Origin: Guyanagaster necrorhizus
Lineage: Eukaryota > Basidiomycota > Agaricomycetes > Agaricales > Physalacriaceae
Length of the DNA stretch: 64,000 nt
Reading direction: 5' to 3'
Assembly: GCF_019112545.1 (NCBI RefSeq)
Contig: NW_025064895.1
Location: forward strand, 922,049-986,048
Each line of letters begins with the position of its first letter. Within the stretch, counting starts at the first letter, position 1. This document shows, one piece after another, positions 11,929-24,075 of the stretch. The notes under the pieces were generated by a model. That model did no database searches and was not told the origin of the DNA. It saw only the letters and a program-made list of their open reading frames with translations. Made by a program: the position numbers and the translations under genes.

Positions 11929-14027
11929 ATGTCTCCAACTGTTCTCATTGTAACCACCATCTCTCTTTGTATGCTGCGTCTTCACTTAATCGTTCCATAG
12001 GTTGGCGCAGGACCTTCGGGCCTTTCCCTAGCTCTCGCTTTGACCCAGAATGGCGTCTCTGTTCGAATCATCGACAAGCTTTCTTCGTATAGAGTTGGCC
12101 AGAAAGGCTCTGGTATCCAGGTACTTGCGTTCGTGGTTTACTTGAGATATATTATGTGACTGAGACTCTACCAAGCCCAGGACCCTTGAGCTGTACAAGC
12201 TCCTCGGCGTCCTCCCTGATGTCCAGAAGAAAGGCGGAGTACCTCAACCCAAGTTACATTATCTTCCTTCGGGGGAGGCTAAGATCGTCGAGGTGTTAGA
12301 CTTCATGGAAAATACCCCCGATCGACCCTATGTACGTGTCCGTACTGGGACCGGCTCGATGCTGAACATTGAAACTTCTTTGGTTATAGATCAACCCTAT
12401 CATACTAGGGCAAGACCGACATGAAGCTATCCTGCGCGAACACTTAGCTAGATCTGGTGTTGCCGTCGAGTTGGAGACCGAGTTGGTGTCTTTTGAACAG
12501 TTCCCTGACCGAGTGGTCTCTCGCGTCGCCAAGGCTCGTGATGGGCAGCAGTTCGAGGAATCCATCGAGAGTCAATACATCATCGGCGCAGAAGGTGCTC
12601 ACAGCGTTGTGCGTAAAACTCTGGGTTTGACGTTCCTTGGGGAGACACGGAAGGGAGATAATTTGGTCGTGGGTGATATCCATGTCAAGAAGCCGCTCTT
12701 GGACAGAGATGTGTGTTGCGCATCTGATTAATTCTTTTTCGTTCAGCAATTGACTATTTTATTTATTCCAAGGTATGGCACGTATGGGGTGAACCATCGA
12801 CAAAAGCGTACGTGTCTGCACGTTGATTATCTAATGAATGAACGCTGAACCGTCTCGTAGAGTGACTCTGCGACCTTTCGAGACCAAAGACGACGACAAA
12901 TATACTTTCATCTGTCTGGGTCGTGATTTGGATTTCGAAAAGATGGCGTCTAGTCGAGAGGAATTTATCAAAGGGTTTTATGAAACAAGTGGACGCACCG
13001 ATATCGAATTCGGTGATCTCATTTGGATATCCAACTTTCAGTGAGCCTGGTTCCTTTGGACAATGATCATCAATATTAAGGTGTCTCCAGACCCAATGTT
13101 CGAATGGTCAACGATTACGGCTCTGGCAGAGCTTTTGTTGCCGGAGGTAGGTTCCCCTTCTATTATTTAATATCTATAATCTTATGCTGATGGACGACAA
13201 GATTCCGCCCATGTTCACAGCCCTACTGGTGGCCAGGTATGTTTAGTGCTCTATTTCCTTCAGATCGTCTGACCAGAACCAACATGTAGGGACTCAACAC
13301 TGGTATCCAAGACTCTGTGAGTGACCAAAGGGTTATATCTCGAAGTATCCTAATATCAGCGTAGGTCAACTTGGCTTGGAAGCTCGCCCTTGTCCATAAA
13401 GGCCTGGCTCCCGAGGGTCTCCTCGCCAGTTACTCCCAAGAGCGTATCCCTATCATCGCAGCAATGCTCAACAAGACTTCTGAACTCCTGAATAAGACTT
13501 TCAAGCCCGGAGGAGGTGGTTGGGTCAGAGGCTACGAGCTTCGTCAGCTAGGCGTCAACTACCGCGGCAGTCCCGCAATCGTGGATGAAACTCCGGTCGA
13601 GGGTGAAGAGACCATTGACCCATATCGATCAGGTAACGACGGCACCGTACGGGGCGGTGACCGAGCCCCCGACGCTCCTGGCCTCGTATTCATCGATGAT
13701 TCCTCGCACAAGACCAGTCTTTTTGACGTCTTTGGATCATCCTACCACACGGTGCTCATCTTCTCTGACGAGAATACCGCGCTTCTGGATGCTCTGAAGA
13801 ATTACCCCACCGGTATTATCAAGTCCGTGGTCATCGTTCCGCAGCGACCAACGGGCGCTATTTTGGCCGATCAAGTACTGGTGGATGGTGATGGCTATGC
13901 ATACAAACACTACAACATGGCAGAGAAGCTTACCAAGGTTGTTGTGGTCAGACCTGATGGGATCATTGGGGCACTTGTGAGTGGTGTAGATGGGCTGAAC
14001 CGGTACTTCAAGAAGATTTTCGTGTAA
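11929..14027 (+). CDS. FAD-dependent aromatic monooxygenase 1 (phenol hydroxylase/PCP monooxygenase type)
   Basis: Ten exons give 537 codons: 11929-11949, 12001-12120, 12176-12331, 12390-12710, 12773-12807, 12861-13040, 13091-13146, 13202-13236, 13290-13316 and 13365-14027. It is a class A flavoprotein hydroxylase that would use NAD(P)H and O2 to hydroxylate an aromatic or related ring. Motifs seen: the FAD GxGxxG loop GAGPSG near residue 9; GAEGAHSVVRK in place of the usual DG motif (Glu for Asp); and the GD motif GDSAHVHSPTGGQG assembled across two introns. The last 170 residues form the thioredoxin-like C-terminal domain of the phenol-hydroxylase group (GDRAPDAPG, then VVVVRPDGIIGALVSGVDGL). 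No signal peptide is visible, so it is probably cytosolic. The substrate cannot be inferred. A close paralogue lies at 18027-20115 with matching exon lengths. Confidence 0.9.
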
Positions 14028-14837
14028 TTTTTATATCGTTAGAAACTTGTAGCTATACCGATATTACATATGTGTACGCATACATATTTTGGTCAACCGT
14101 GCTCTCACTCAGGATATTAATATCGTTGGTCTCCATGTATACTCCTTTAGAAGTAAGCGTATGTTACTTGTCATGAATTGCAAGCGGCGCACCTTCTCGA
14201 AGGGAGAATCGCTCTTCTATTGTCAGACTGCAACGGTCTTCTCGGTCCTTCCTAAAACACTTAGTGTGCAAACCTGGCGGATCGCTTGCATGCGCAGCGC
14301 ACATTGTCTACAGATAGTAGCAAGCAGTGGCTGCGGACAAGAAATTTACGTGCTTCGAGGCCTACCTTCCGAGCCAAATATAACTTAAAACAATAAAGAT
14401 ACCTCGTTTACAACAAGAAGCAACGGTACAATAAATAAGACTTTCTCTAAATAAAAATGTCAGTAGAAAAACACAAACGGGTATCAAATGAACGTAGCGC
14501 CATATAAACAATTCGTAGCAGCTCGTGAGAAACCCCATGTACTAGAAAAGCCGCTACTTCGGACTCTCCAACACCAATGATCAAAAAATACAGTGAAGAG
14601 TAGCCCATAAGAAAGAGAGTAACGAGAATAGCACCCCCGTATCACGAGGCCAAATAAAGGTGGATAATCTACGGGAATTACCAGAATCCGTATTACAAGG
14701 GTGAAATGAGAGGCAATTGCATACAAGTCCTGACCGCTAGCAGGAAATGATAGATTAGGCGTAATGGTATACGGAGATCCCAGATCCCGTAGAATCAACC
14801 TTCATACAAAAAAATAAATCTCAACCAATGTCTCTGT
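14028..14837. other. Convergent 3' intergenic region
   Basis: About 810 bp between the stops of monooxygenase 1 (+) and membrane protein A (-). It is AT-rich with short chance frames only. It most likely holds both 3' UTRs and terminators. Confidence 0.5.
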
Positions 14838-16770
14838 TCAGATACCCCCATAGGCGTCATCCGCATGGTAAATTGTTTCTGGCCTCTTGACGGCAGGTAT
14901 AGTGGGACTCGAGGGAGTTGGACTGGAAGGGAACCCATTCTTCCTCTCTGCAGGAGGAGTCATCACAAAGCTGCTTCCGAGTGGGCTGGGGGTAGTTGGG
15001 AACCTGCTCTGAGTGCTCAACTTGCCGGCTACAGTGATGGTTTGACTGACACCACTGGGGAAGCCGGAACCAGAACCTGTAAATGGAGAAGACATCGGGG
15101 TGCTGCTGGTGCTATCTCGGTAAGAACTCGGCAGGGAATATTGCGAGACAGATCCACGATCTATGGATATTTCGGGAAGAGTGGGAGGGGTGGAGTCAAC
15201 ACGATAACGGGACGAGGTAGATAGAACCGGGGATGGCGGGGCAGGGAATTCGAGGTCCTTCATAATGTCCACTGATGCTTGAGACTGAACAGATGTTCGT
15301 TTGGGGGACGGACTGGGTGCTGAAGTAGCTTGGGTATTATAGCTGTCCTTCGGCGGAACTACAGGTGGTGTCCCTGAACCATTAGTTGCTAGGGACGCAT
15401 TCCTGCTATGCACATATTCATTCACAGCCGGTGTATCCAATCCCTGAGGAACTTCGGTGTCTAGTCGGTTCGCTATCTCTGCATACTGAGCAGCTTGAAA
15501 GGGGGTGACGCTGGATCGAGCGACGTCGATGTAATCGTTCGCTGGTACAGGTAGGCTCTGCCAGGGAGCACTGGAGGCCACGGAGGAATGGTGAACAGAC
15601 TGATCGTAAGTGGCGGTACTACGTGAGATCGATACGTTCCGGCTGACAGTGTTCTCAGAAGTGCGATTCGATGGTGTCCTCGCTGGTATGGTCGGACCGC
15701 CAAGTCCATACACCGGTGAGGGCAACGGACCATCATCTAAATCATAGCTGTAGACATACTGGGGAGTATCGGACGGTACAGGGAATGCTGAAGGTGTATC
15801 ATCGACTTGTTTATGTACGGCGGGGGCAAACAATGGATTGGCGGAGTTTGCAGCCAGGGAATAGCCAAGGGTCACCCCTGCACCATAGTGTGGTTGCGAA
15901 CGCTCTGGAGGAGCATAGGCAGGTCCTGGTGCTCCATATTGCGTTCCAAACGACATAGGATGATTGCGACGTTCTAGCATGCTAGGAGGACGGGGGTTAA
16001 ACGAACGATCAGTATCGGGATCTGAACGCGGGCCATGCATGAGAACGGCAGAACGTCGAAAGGTCTTAGCGTCGAATTCATCCGTTTCGCGACGATTTGT
16101 ACGCCATCGACGCTGAAGAAAAGAAAATTAGTCAACGAATAAGGAATTCAATCAGGGACGTACCAAGAAGAACCCTACTGTAGCGATGACCAACGCAAGT
16201 CCAATAATGCCTGCGGCAAGGCCTCCAATAATTGCACCCGTATGGCTTGTCCCGCTGGTCGAACTGGCTGATGCTGATGCGACATCACTGGTTGAGACTG
16301 ATTTAGCTGCTGCTGATACGGTAACAGAGATTGCCGTGGTATGAGTTGATGAACTGGTCGCTTCCGCGCTTACTGTGCTTGAGGTCGAGAAGTACGACGA
16401 CGATGAGGACGAAGAGGAAGAGGTCGTAGATAAGGAGGTCGTCGACAACGACAGGGTAGATGAAGTTATCGATGTCGTCGTCGTAGACGTTGAAGACATC
16501 GACGTAGATGATGTGTGAGTCGAGGTCGACGTCTTAGCAGACGAGGTGGCGCTAGTGGAAGTCACGGAGTCGCTGGTACTGATGCGGATGGTGAGCGTCG
16601 TCTCTGCAATTCTGGTCAATACTTCCTCCTTCCTTTCAGTTATAACTGGGCTACTCACCAGCATCCGTAAGAGAAGATTCCTGCGAGTCAGTGGTCGTGC
16701 TCGTGGAAGACGCCGTTCGGCGTTCCAGGCCACGGTGAGCAATGCGTCTCTCGTTCATTCCATGAAGCAT
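14838..16770 (-). CDS. Ser/Thr-rich single-pass membrane protein A with C-terminal DAYGGI motif
   Basis: Three exons (16770-16659, 16603-16164, 16112-14838) join to 608 codons. The N-terminal 180 residues are almost pure Ser/Thr with poly-Ser runs, as expected for an O-mannosylated extracellular stalk. One transmembrane helix follows (TGAIIGGLAAGIIGLALVIA), then a basic stop-transfer stretch (RRWRTNRRE) and a 400-residue Pro/Ser-rich cytoplasmic tail ending DDAYGGI. This resembles fungal Mid2/Wsc-type wall-stress sensors in plan, but no Wsc Cys-rich domain is present, so function is inference. No clear signal peptide was found in the predicted N-terminus (MLHGMNERRIAHRGLERR), so a further upstream exon is possible. 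It is a paralogue of the gene at 28119-29783, with an intron at the same place after the transmembrane helix. Confidence 0.75.
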
Positions 16771-18026
16771 TTTTTTCGGTAAAGAGCGTGGGCAATAAAT
16801 CGAGAAAAAAGAATGAAGCCGTGAAGCGTTGAATGGAGAGAGAACTTGAACCGAGGCCGTCCCGGTGAAGGAAAAGAATAAAAGTTAGTCACGGTCACAA
16901 TCTGCCCAATCCGTTGCCATCACCGTCGCGAACGATCGCGTACATCGTGTTGGGCCTGGAGATCCTTCTCAGGCTGACTCTGACATGATTTGGCTTTTGA
17001 GGGAGATCCTGAGAGATTCCATTGCGATAGAGACGATATCTTTGTTCGTCGTAGGTTGTCTGTTCCATTATAAATTCTCATTTCAAGTCCTCAATTGACA
17101 GTAACACCTTGTTGATGTCATTAGAAATGTTTAAACCCTAGCATCACAACAGCGCCTCGTGCTGAAGACGCGTGTAATATTGTCCCTAGGTTAATATAAT
17201 CTGTCGACGGCTCCGCATCGATACTGTTATTGCCATCCTACAGTCGGCCAGAAAGCAAGTTATCTGAGGGATGCTGGCGCTCGCAGGTGTGGGATCTTTT
17301 TATGTCGCTTCCAAACAAAATAGATGAAGGTCACTCTGATTTCGCGTTGATTTCGCATCTGATTTTATGGATTTTTTGAATTAAATCTATTTTGCTTGGA
17401 CAACCCTTGGGACAGAGTTCACGAGAGTATAGTCCAAACATCTTAAAGGGTACAGCAAAATTGAGACTCCGCTTGCAATGTCAGCGTAACTGCCGAACTC
17501 GGCAGAAATCCGATCATTTGACATCCTTTTTATCCTACGGGCCAGATTGAATAACATCGCATCATCACCAAAAGGTAAATGCTGGTTTGCGTCACTTATG
17601 GGCAGACAAGTTTTTCTTTAGGTTTCGGAACCTTGAGCACTGCAGTAGGTCTAGAGAGCGTGATCCGGCGGAAAACGTATACATGCAGGTGGAAGGCAGA
17701 GCCGGGAGACGCGTCACCCGTTTGGGAGCAGCATTGTAAGTGTGCAGTATGTAAGGACTTTCACAAAGTATTAATCGTATGGAAAGGTTTCCATGTTCAA
17801 CCTTCAAACCTACGCGATGGCTGTGCAATGTGCAATGTGCATTGTGCATTGTCCGAGTCCGCCCGGCCTATTGACTGACATGCCGTGCTTACTCGTAAAT
17901 TATCCAGGATGGCATCTGATGACCTAAAATTCATCTGATAATAGATCAAGTGGACTTTAGCAGCATCCACTATATATGCGCGGCTATGAGTCCAATCTTT
18001 CCCATTGATCTATCCTTTCTACCATC
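16771..18026. other. Divergent promoter region between membrane protein A and monooxygenase 2
   Basis: About 1.25 kb separating two divergently transcribed genes. Only chance reading frames are present. A TATA-like box lies close to the plus-strand gene. Shared control of the two genes is possible but not shown by the sequence. Confidence 0.45.
17971..17977 (+). promoter_or_regulatory. TATA box of monooxygenase 2
   Basis: TATATAT, 50 nt upstream of the ATG at 18027, at a distance suitable for a short 5' leader. No comparable box was noted for monooxygenase 1. Confidence 0.5.
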
Positions 18027-20115
18027 ATGACCAACACCTCCGTTCTCATCGTACGTCTCCCATTCACCTTTCTTTCCCGTGATCTGACTTGTATATTTGA
18101 ATCATGATAGGCCGGAGCAGGTCCATCAGGCCTTGCCTTGGCTCTTGCTTTATTACAGAATGGCATGTCCGTTCGTGTCATAGACAAGGGTGAAACACAC
18201 AAGGTCGGCCAGAAAGGGTGTGGTATCCAGGTTTGTATGCATGCTGGCCTGTCCGTCACCTTCCTAGGCTTATGCACATCGCCGTTCAGCCCAGGATTCT
18301 CGAGCTTTACCACTTCATGGGTGTCCTACCTGACATTCAGAAAAAAGGAGGCCTTATCTGTCCTGTCATCCACTACCTTCCAAATGGCGAGACCAAAACC
18401 TTGAGCATGGTCACTAAGGGCGAGGTTACCCCAGATAAACCTTGCGTATGTAATTTCCTATCCCGCCTGACTCACAAATGACTCACGGTAATCACCCCAG
18501 AGCGAACCACTCCTGCTCGGCCAAGATCGTCACGAACAGATACTACGAGAACACCTGGCTAAGTACAGATGCGAAGTCGAGCTGGGCACGGAACTGGTAT
18601 CCTTCGAACAGTTTGCTGACCACGTAGTATCCCGTGTCATTAAGACTCACGATGGTCAGGCTGTTGAAGAAACTATCGAATCTCGATGGCTTGTTGGCGC
18701 AGAGGGCGCCCATAGCGTTGTACGCAAATCGTTAGGATTGACGTTCCTCGGCGAGACGCGACAGGAAAATATGGTCGTTGGCGACATCAAGATTATAAAA
18801 CCACAGCTTGACGAGGTAAGTTCTCAGCACACTCGAACATTTCATCCATTTAGACAATCATGGCAAGTTCTGGCATTCTTACGGAAATGCGACCACCAAA
18901 TCGTACGTTCCTCCGAGTTTACATGGAACCATCTTCCTATTGTTTTGATAGGGTAGTTATACGGCCATCTGAGGACCCGGCTGCAAACAAATACCAGTTC
19001 TTCGCCATGGGACCCCAATTGGACATGACGACAGTAGCTTCTGGACGGGAAGCGTTTATCAAAGAGTTCTATGCTGTCTCTGGCCGGACAGACATCGAGT
19101 TCGGTGAACTCGTATGGATATCCAACTTCCGGGGAGTGTTTTCTGTTCACACAATATTCCTGGATACTTATCTGTCCTACAGACCCAATATTCGGATGGT
19201 GGACAAGTTCGGTTCAGGGAGAGCTTTTGTAGCCGGAGGTGCGCACACTCTCTTTAGTGAAAGGTATCGTCAATGATTAACGAGCATAGACGCTGCCCAT
19301 GTCCATAGCCCTACGGGAGGTCAGGTATGTCATTTCTATTGGGCTGCTTATTGATGGACGCCTCACACGTACACAGGGTCTAAACTCAGGCATCCAAGAT
19401 TCGGTGAATAACCCTCCGAACGCATCCTTAACAGACTTTATCATAACCCACGTGTCAACAGATTAATCTAGCATGGAAACTTGCTCTTGTCGACAAAGGT
19501 TTAGCAGCTCCTACTCTCCTAGACACCTATACCCAAGAACGCATCCCGGTCATCGCAGCCATGCTCAACAAAACCACCGAGCTCCATAACAAAACTTTCA
19601 CGCAGGGAGTTGCTTCATACGACGCGTGGAAGAGAGGGCCCGAACTGTATCAGTTCGGCGTCAACTACCGCGGAAGCCCAATAATCGTCGACGAGGCAGG
19701 GACACCCGAGAGCCTCGATCCGTATCGGTCGGGAGACGGTGGAAACTTGCGTGCTGGGGACCGTGCTCCGGACGCATCGGGTCTGGTGGGAGAGAAGACG
19801 CGTCTGTTCGATATATTCAGCACATCGTATCATACGGTCCTCATCTTCTCTGGCGCTGATCCGGACGTGACGGAGATCCTGGACCTGCTAAAAGCCTACC
19901 CAGTCGGCTCTCTTAAGTCGGTCGTGATCCTTCCTCAAGACGCTGCTCCTCCTGCCGTTGATGGCTCCTCCGCTGACTTTGTCCTCACCGACGGAGAGGG
20001 TCACGCGTACAAACACTACAATGGAGTTGTCGTAGTCAGGCCGGATGGGATGATCGGTGCGCTCGTAAGTGGTGTAGACGGGCTGAAACAGTACTTCAAA
20101 GGCATCTTTCTGTAA
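18027..20115 (+). CDS. FAD-dependent aromatic monooxygenase 2 (paralogue of 11929-14027), with a lost splice donor
   Basis: Same family and reaction as monooxygenase 1. Exons: 18027-18050, 18111-18230, 18290-18445, 18501-18815, 18868-18902, 18952-19238, 19290-19324, 19377-19403 and 19462-20115. Exon lengths 120, 156, 35, 35 and 27 match the paralogue exactly, showing duplication after the introns were in place. Motifs: GAGPSG, GAEGAHSVVRK, and GDAAHVHSPTGGQG across introns; the C-terminal thioredoxin-like domain ends GALVSGVDGL. The oddity is at 19132: the paralogue has an intron here, but this gene reads GG where the donor GT should be. The 51-nt intron (19132-19182) is open and in frame, so reading through gives 550 residues with a 17-residue insert, against 533 if it were spliced. 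It may still be functional. Confidence 0.85.
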
Positions 20116-20493
20116 TTTATTGGACTCATATCGTATACTACCCCGTTCATTATATAAACCACAGTAACACGAAAATCTTGTTAAATTTGTATCACTGAGG
20201 GCGAGCTTTCGAACTCATCAGAAAAAATGACAGGCAAGTTGGAAGCCGAAGTAATGGTTGACGGAAACGTCTTGCCTCGCAGCGCTTCCAGTGAAATACA
20301 GGCACGCTGGAGATAGAAATTGAGAGTCAGTATGCAGTTTGTTATATCAGCAAGGAACTTGTTCAATGATTAGGATTAATCAAGATCTATAAGGTACCCG
20401 GTAAACATTGATGTAATATTCAATCATTATTTGTTCATCCAGCACTGACCCAAGTGACAGGCCTTAGGTTTTGATAGACCGGGGTTTCGGATC

Positions 20494-20542
20494 GGTAACT
20501 TACCTCCTCTCACTGGAAGGGTTTTTGTTGAGGTAAGTTACC
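20494..20542. repeat. Perfect 13-bp inverted repeat (hairpin)
   Basis: GGTAACTTACCTC at 20494-20506 is exactly complementary to GAGGTAAGTTACC at 20530-20542, with a 23-nt loop. It may be a terminator-like hairpin, or the terminal repeats of a tiny non-autonomous element. Confidence 0.7.
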
Positions 20543-20543
20543 T

Positions 20544-20563
20544 GTCATGTGACTGTACATGAC
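20544..20563. repeat. Perfect 7-bp inverted repeat next to the previous hairpin
   Basis: GTCATGT at 20544-20550 and ACATGAC at 20557-20563 with a 6-nt loop, starting one base after the larger hairpin. Confidence 0.6.
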
Positions 20564-20593
20564 GAGTAAATTCAGCATGATACTCGATACTAT

Positions 20594-20979
20594 TGTTGGA
20601 GAATATCCGTACGGCGTATCGTTTACCCTTTTTACCTTTCACCTGTCACTCGTTCTTACTTACCTTTTATATATATTCCCCTGTCCTTATTCAATCACTA
20701 TATAAGTTTCACCATAGTTACTCATATGCCTGAGTCATTCCATAATCGCTGTGCCCGACTGAGATATGTATACCTTACCGAGCATGATATTATATTACTT
20801 ACTCTCTTTCATAGCTCTTACTTATATTCTTCTGCTATTAGGTGTGGTGACTGCAATACAGTCATTCCGCAATTGCTGTACCTGACTAAGCTTTTACCTA
20901 TATTCTTCTGCAATTAGGTTATGTGGCTCTGTTGCCTATAAATCAGTCAAGAAAAATATGCAGTGAATTTTCCCTCAAA
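20594..20979 (+). mobile_element. Probable copia-type LTR (E1)
   Basis: Starts TGTTGGAGAATATCC and ends CTCAAACA, giving TG..CA ends, just upstream of a copia gag relic. It contains two imperfect copies of a TATATTCTTCTGC(T/A)ATTAGG unit. No second copy is in the window, so the borders are tentative. Confidence 0.5.
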
Positions 20980-21015
20980 CAGATTCTCCACTTTAACAAT
21001 TACCCACACTAAAGT

Positions 21016-21720
21016 ATGAACATCATCACCAACACTATGACTCTTAAGATGTTGTTGATTACATCAGGAGTAACAATCCTCCCTGACACTAACAGCCATT
21101 TCAATGGCAAGAACTATGCCTCCTGGAAACTACAGACAACAAAACTATTGAAAGGAAAAGATCTAAAGGGATACATTGAATAAACTATAAAATGCCCTGC
21201 CACCTCTGCACCAGCTATAAGTGGACCTATCATAACATTTTTACCATCAGACCCTACTCCAATCTACTCATCACACCCATCATACAATGAATGAATCTTT
21301 CATGACCAACTTGCTCACTCACACATTGTCCTCAACATCCTTGATTCCACTGGATTAGGGATAAGGACCAATGGGACTATGAAGGAATGCTGGAACTCCA
21401 TTACTACAGAGCATGCCAAGAACTGATATGGATCTTTTGGAGGCTGAGACATTGCTGAACACAGTAAAATTTGATAGAAACAGTGATATTGATGTACACA
21501 TTAGTGAGCTTCATACTAAGTGGTATACTATAAATGTCCTTTATGCTACTCCCCTCCCAGATCAGAAATTCCATGGCAAAATTATCCATTCTATCCTCTC
21601 TACTGACAACTGGATGCTCTTGATTTCTAGCCTATATCAAATGCTGACATTGACTGACATTATATCTCACCTCCAAACCCATTCTGCAACACTCTAAGCT
21701 GCAGGTAAAGGCCCAAACCA
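21016..21720 (+). pseudogene. Ty1/copia gag relic (E1)
   Basis: From an ATG at 21016 the frame reads a copia gag start (FNGKNYASWKLQTTKLLKGK), then a UBN2-type gag region (LHTKWYTINVLYATPLPDQK) reached only by switching frames, with several stops in between. No protease, integrase or RT domain follows. The sequence to about 22548 looks like decayed element remains without a readable domain. It is dead. Confidence 0.7.
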
Positions 21721-22553
21721 ATCACAAGCTCTTATAGCTGGATACTACCACTAACTGTGGATGTATCAACTGTTATGATTTTTTTGCCCCTAATCATGAT
21801 CTCTAGTCTCTATTTGTGACCTGCCAATGCTCAGTAAGCAAACACTTATAAAAGCCTGACATGTGATGAATCCTGACATAATTCAGCCTCAGCCATGGAG
21901 AAACCTCACATCAGCCTATAGATGATAAAGGCATGATGATACCATGCCTTACTCTTCACCACACAAGCAGCTGGCATCAGCATGCTGACCACACTGAATG
22001 ACTATGCAATGGTGTGATTTTCATTATAAATATTATGGCCTGTGGGAGACTTGCTGCTCACTTGAGGAGTAGAATGTAACTGGCTATAATGAGGGCCTTA
22101 GAGACCACTCTCAAATCAATTGCAACATGTGAATGGCTATATAGTAATATAAGAGAGAGATGGGTGGAGGATAAAAAACTCAATGACTTATACAATAATG
22201 GTCCAGTAGTACTGAATGAGGATTGGTTAGATCTGACAAAGCCAAGACTATTTGAATGAGCCAATTGTGAGATAAAGGAAGAGACAGAGCCTCACCAGGC
22301 AACAGGAGTTACTGACAAGTGAAGGAGGAGGTGAAGCCTCAAAGTCTGAGATTAGTAATCAGAAAAGATTGACAGTGAGAGAGCAGAGCTTGTCTCACCT
22401 AGGAATGCAGGATGATAGTAGAAGTGAAGAAGAGACATCTGGCACTGATATCTCTCATGAATCAGCATCAGCCAAGACTCAGCACTGAGACAGAGACAGC
22501 ACCAGTGATTCCTCTTTATGGACAAGTGAAGCTGTGTATCTCTGCATTGACAG
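21721..22553. other. Decayed transposon sequence, no readable gene
   Basis: CpG-poor, stop-rich sequence between the copia gag relic and the solo LTR. Short fragments could be copia gag/pol remnants, but no domain can be named. It ends with the target-duplication copy GACAG at 22549-22553. Confidence 0.4.
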
Positions 22554-23015
22554 TGTTATGATTTTTCCTATTTTCTTTTGTATTAACCCCTATTTATGCT
22601 TAGTCAGAGTACCTAGACCAGTGCTTAAGACTGTGGGACTGGCTTAGTCATCACAACAAGCCCAGTCAGTCATTGTCTTTTGACACAACAGTGTTGTCTG
22701 GCAATGCACAACAAGACTTTTGTAGACAGTAATGATGCTCAAGGACAAAGAGCACAATGATCATGAAGAACACAATAAGTAGTAGTATTTATATCACTAT
22801 GGATGAACTGTATATAAGTAGGATAGCTCTTGCTGGTATAACCCCAGCTTTGAGCTAAAGTTTATTCACACTACTTCATTCTAGAGCCACTTGTCTTTGG
22901 CCTTGATAGCACATAGACCAACAAAGCACAGTAAGTGAAATTAAGTGTGACTGTATGAACACGATACAGTGCCTATTTATTATGTGTTTTGGTCACATGC
23001 AACTTAGATCTAACA
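22554..23015 (+). mobile_element. Solo gypsy LTR with 5-bp target duplication
   Basis: A 462-bp LTR running from TGTTATGATTTTTCC to GATCTAACA, flanked by GACAG at 22549-22553 and again at 23016-23020. It contains a TATA-like TATATAAG and the conserved element AGCTTTGAGCTAAAGTTTATTC found in all gypsy LTRs of this window. It is the product of LTR-LTR recombination that removed the internal part of a gypsy element. Confidence 0.92.
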
Positions 23016-24075
23016 GACAGAGATTGTGACAACCTCAAGAGCCACATAGAGGCCTGCAAAAATGCTTTTTATCCTTGGAATCTGCCTTTATGATGGGAAG
23101 ACTCACTATAATAATAGTATTGTAGAACAACAACAGTGTGAGTACACAATAATAGGAGTACTGTTATTTGTTGAAAATCCTGAGTGTTATATAGAGTAGA
23201 CTCTAGGCTGATAAGGCCAGATAGAATGAACTTGTTATTCTATAGCTCCTCCAAAGCTTGTATTTATACTCTCCAGGCTTATATCTAGAATTTACTACAA
23301 CTTTCTCTTTCTCTTAAGCTTACTCATCAACTCTTGGCATGATGCTGGATTGCTCTTTCTGAAACTTTCTGGCAAAATCCCAACATTATTGGATAATGAG
23401 TCATAGACATACAATGAACTTGAGTGCATCTGTATCTTCAGTATCTGTCCATGAGAAGTTTGGATGTGTAATAGGATGAATTAAGCAAGAAAAGTGATGT
23501 TGACCAAGGCCAGACACTTTTGGATGCTATGACTGAGCTGACATAATTTGAAGATTGGTCATGACCTCTCTTACATATGGGTGTGACAACTTGTTGTATC
23601 TCTCTACAAAGTGCCCTAGTTTATTTGTATTTCCTTCTAAAGCCTATGCACTCTGCCTAACCTCCTGGCTCATTCTTATCTGCCTCTGTCTACTCTCTAT
23701 TTTCATTATGACTTGTCTTTACTTTGTACTATACTTATATGACTTTATCTTGACTCAGAATACTGTGCCTATGATTCACTCTATTCATTTCCCTCATCCT
23801 CCAATTACCTGTACTTTATTACAGCTCTGAAATATTCTGTACATTAGCATAAAAGACAGAGACATTAATACACTTAGAATTCTCTCATCACTATTTTCTC
23901 TGAACTGGCATCAGACCTAAAAAGGTAGGACAATACCTCAAACTATAAGCCTATTTTGGGGAGGGGGTCAGTATAAAGCCATAACTTACCTTCCTTAGAG
24001 GTTTCATACACAACCCTACAGTTAACACATCTTAATTATTAACGAAAAAATAAACTTACACAACCTTCAATCAAT
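23016..24075. other. AT-rich, CpG-poor relic sequence
   Basis: About 1 kb between the solo LTR and the tRNA. Base composition resembles the transposon block. No domain, LTR end or gene could be supported; the 91-codon frame near 23555 looks like chance. Confidence 0.4.

Larger units (their letters stand above)
20116..20593. other. Intergenic region with two inverted repeats
   Basis: Downstream of monooxygenase 2. There is no coding signal. It holds the two perfect inverted repeats listed separately and borders the first transposon relic. Confidence 0.5.

Noticed and set aside
16380..16560. Short repeated GTCGTCGACG-like runs resembling a repeat array
   Set aside because: They are Ser/Thr codon runs in the stalk of membrane protein A, not a CRISPR or satellite.
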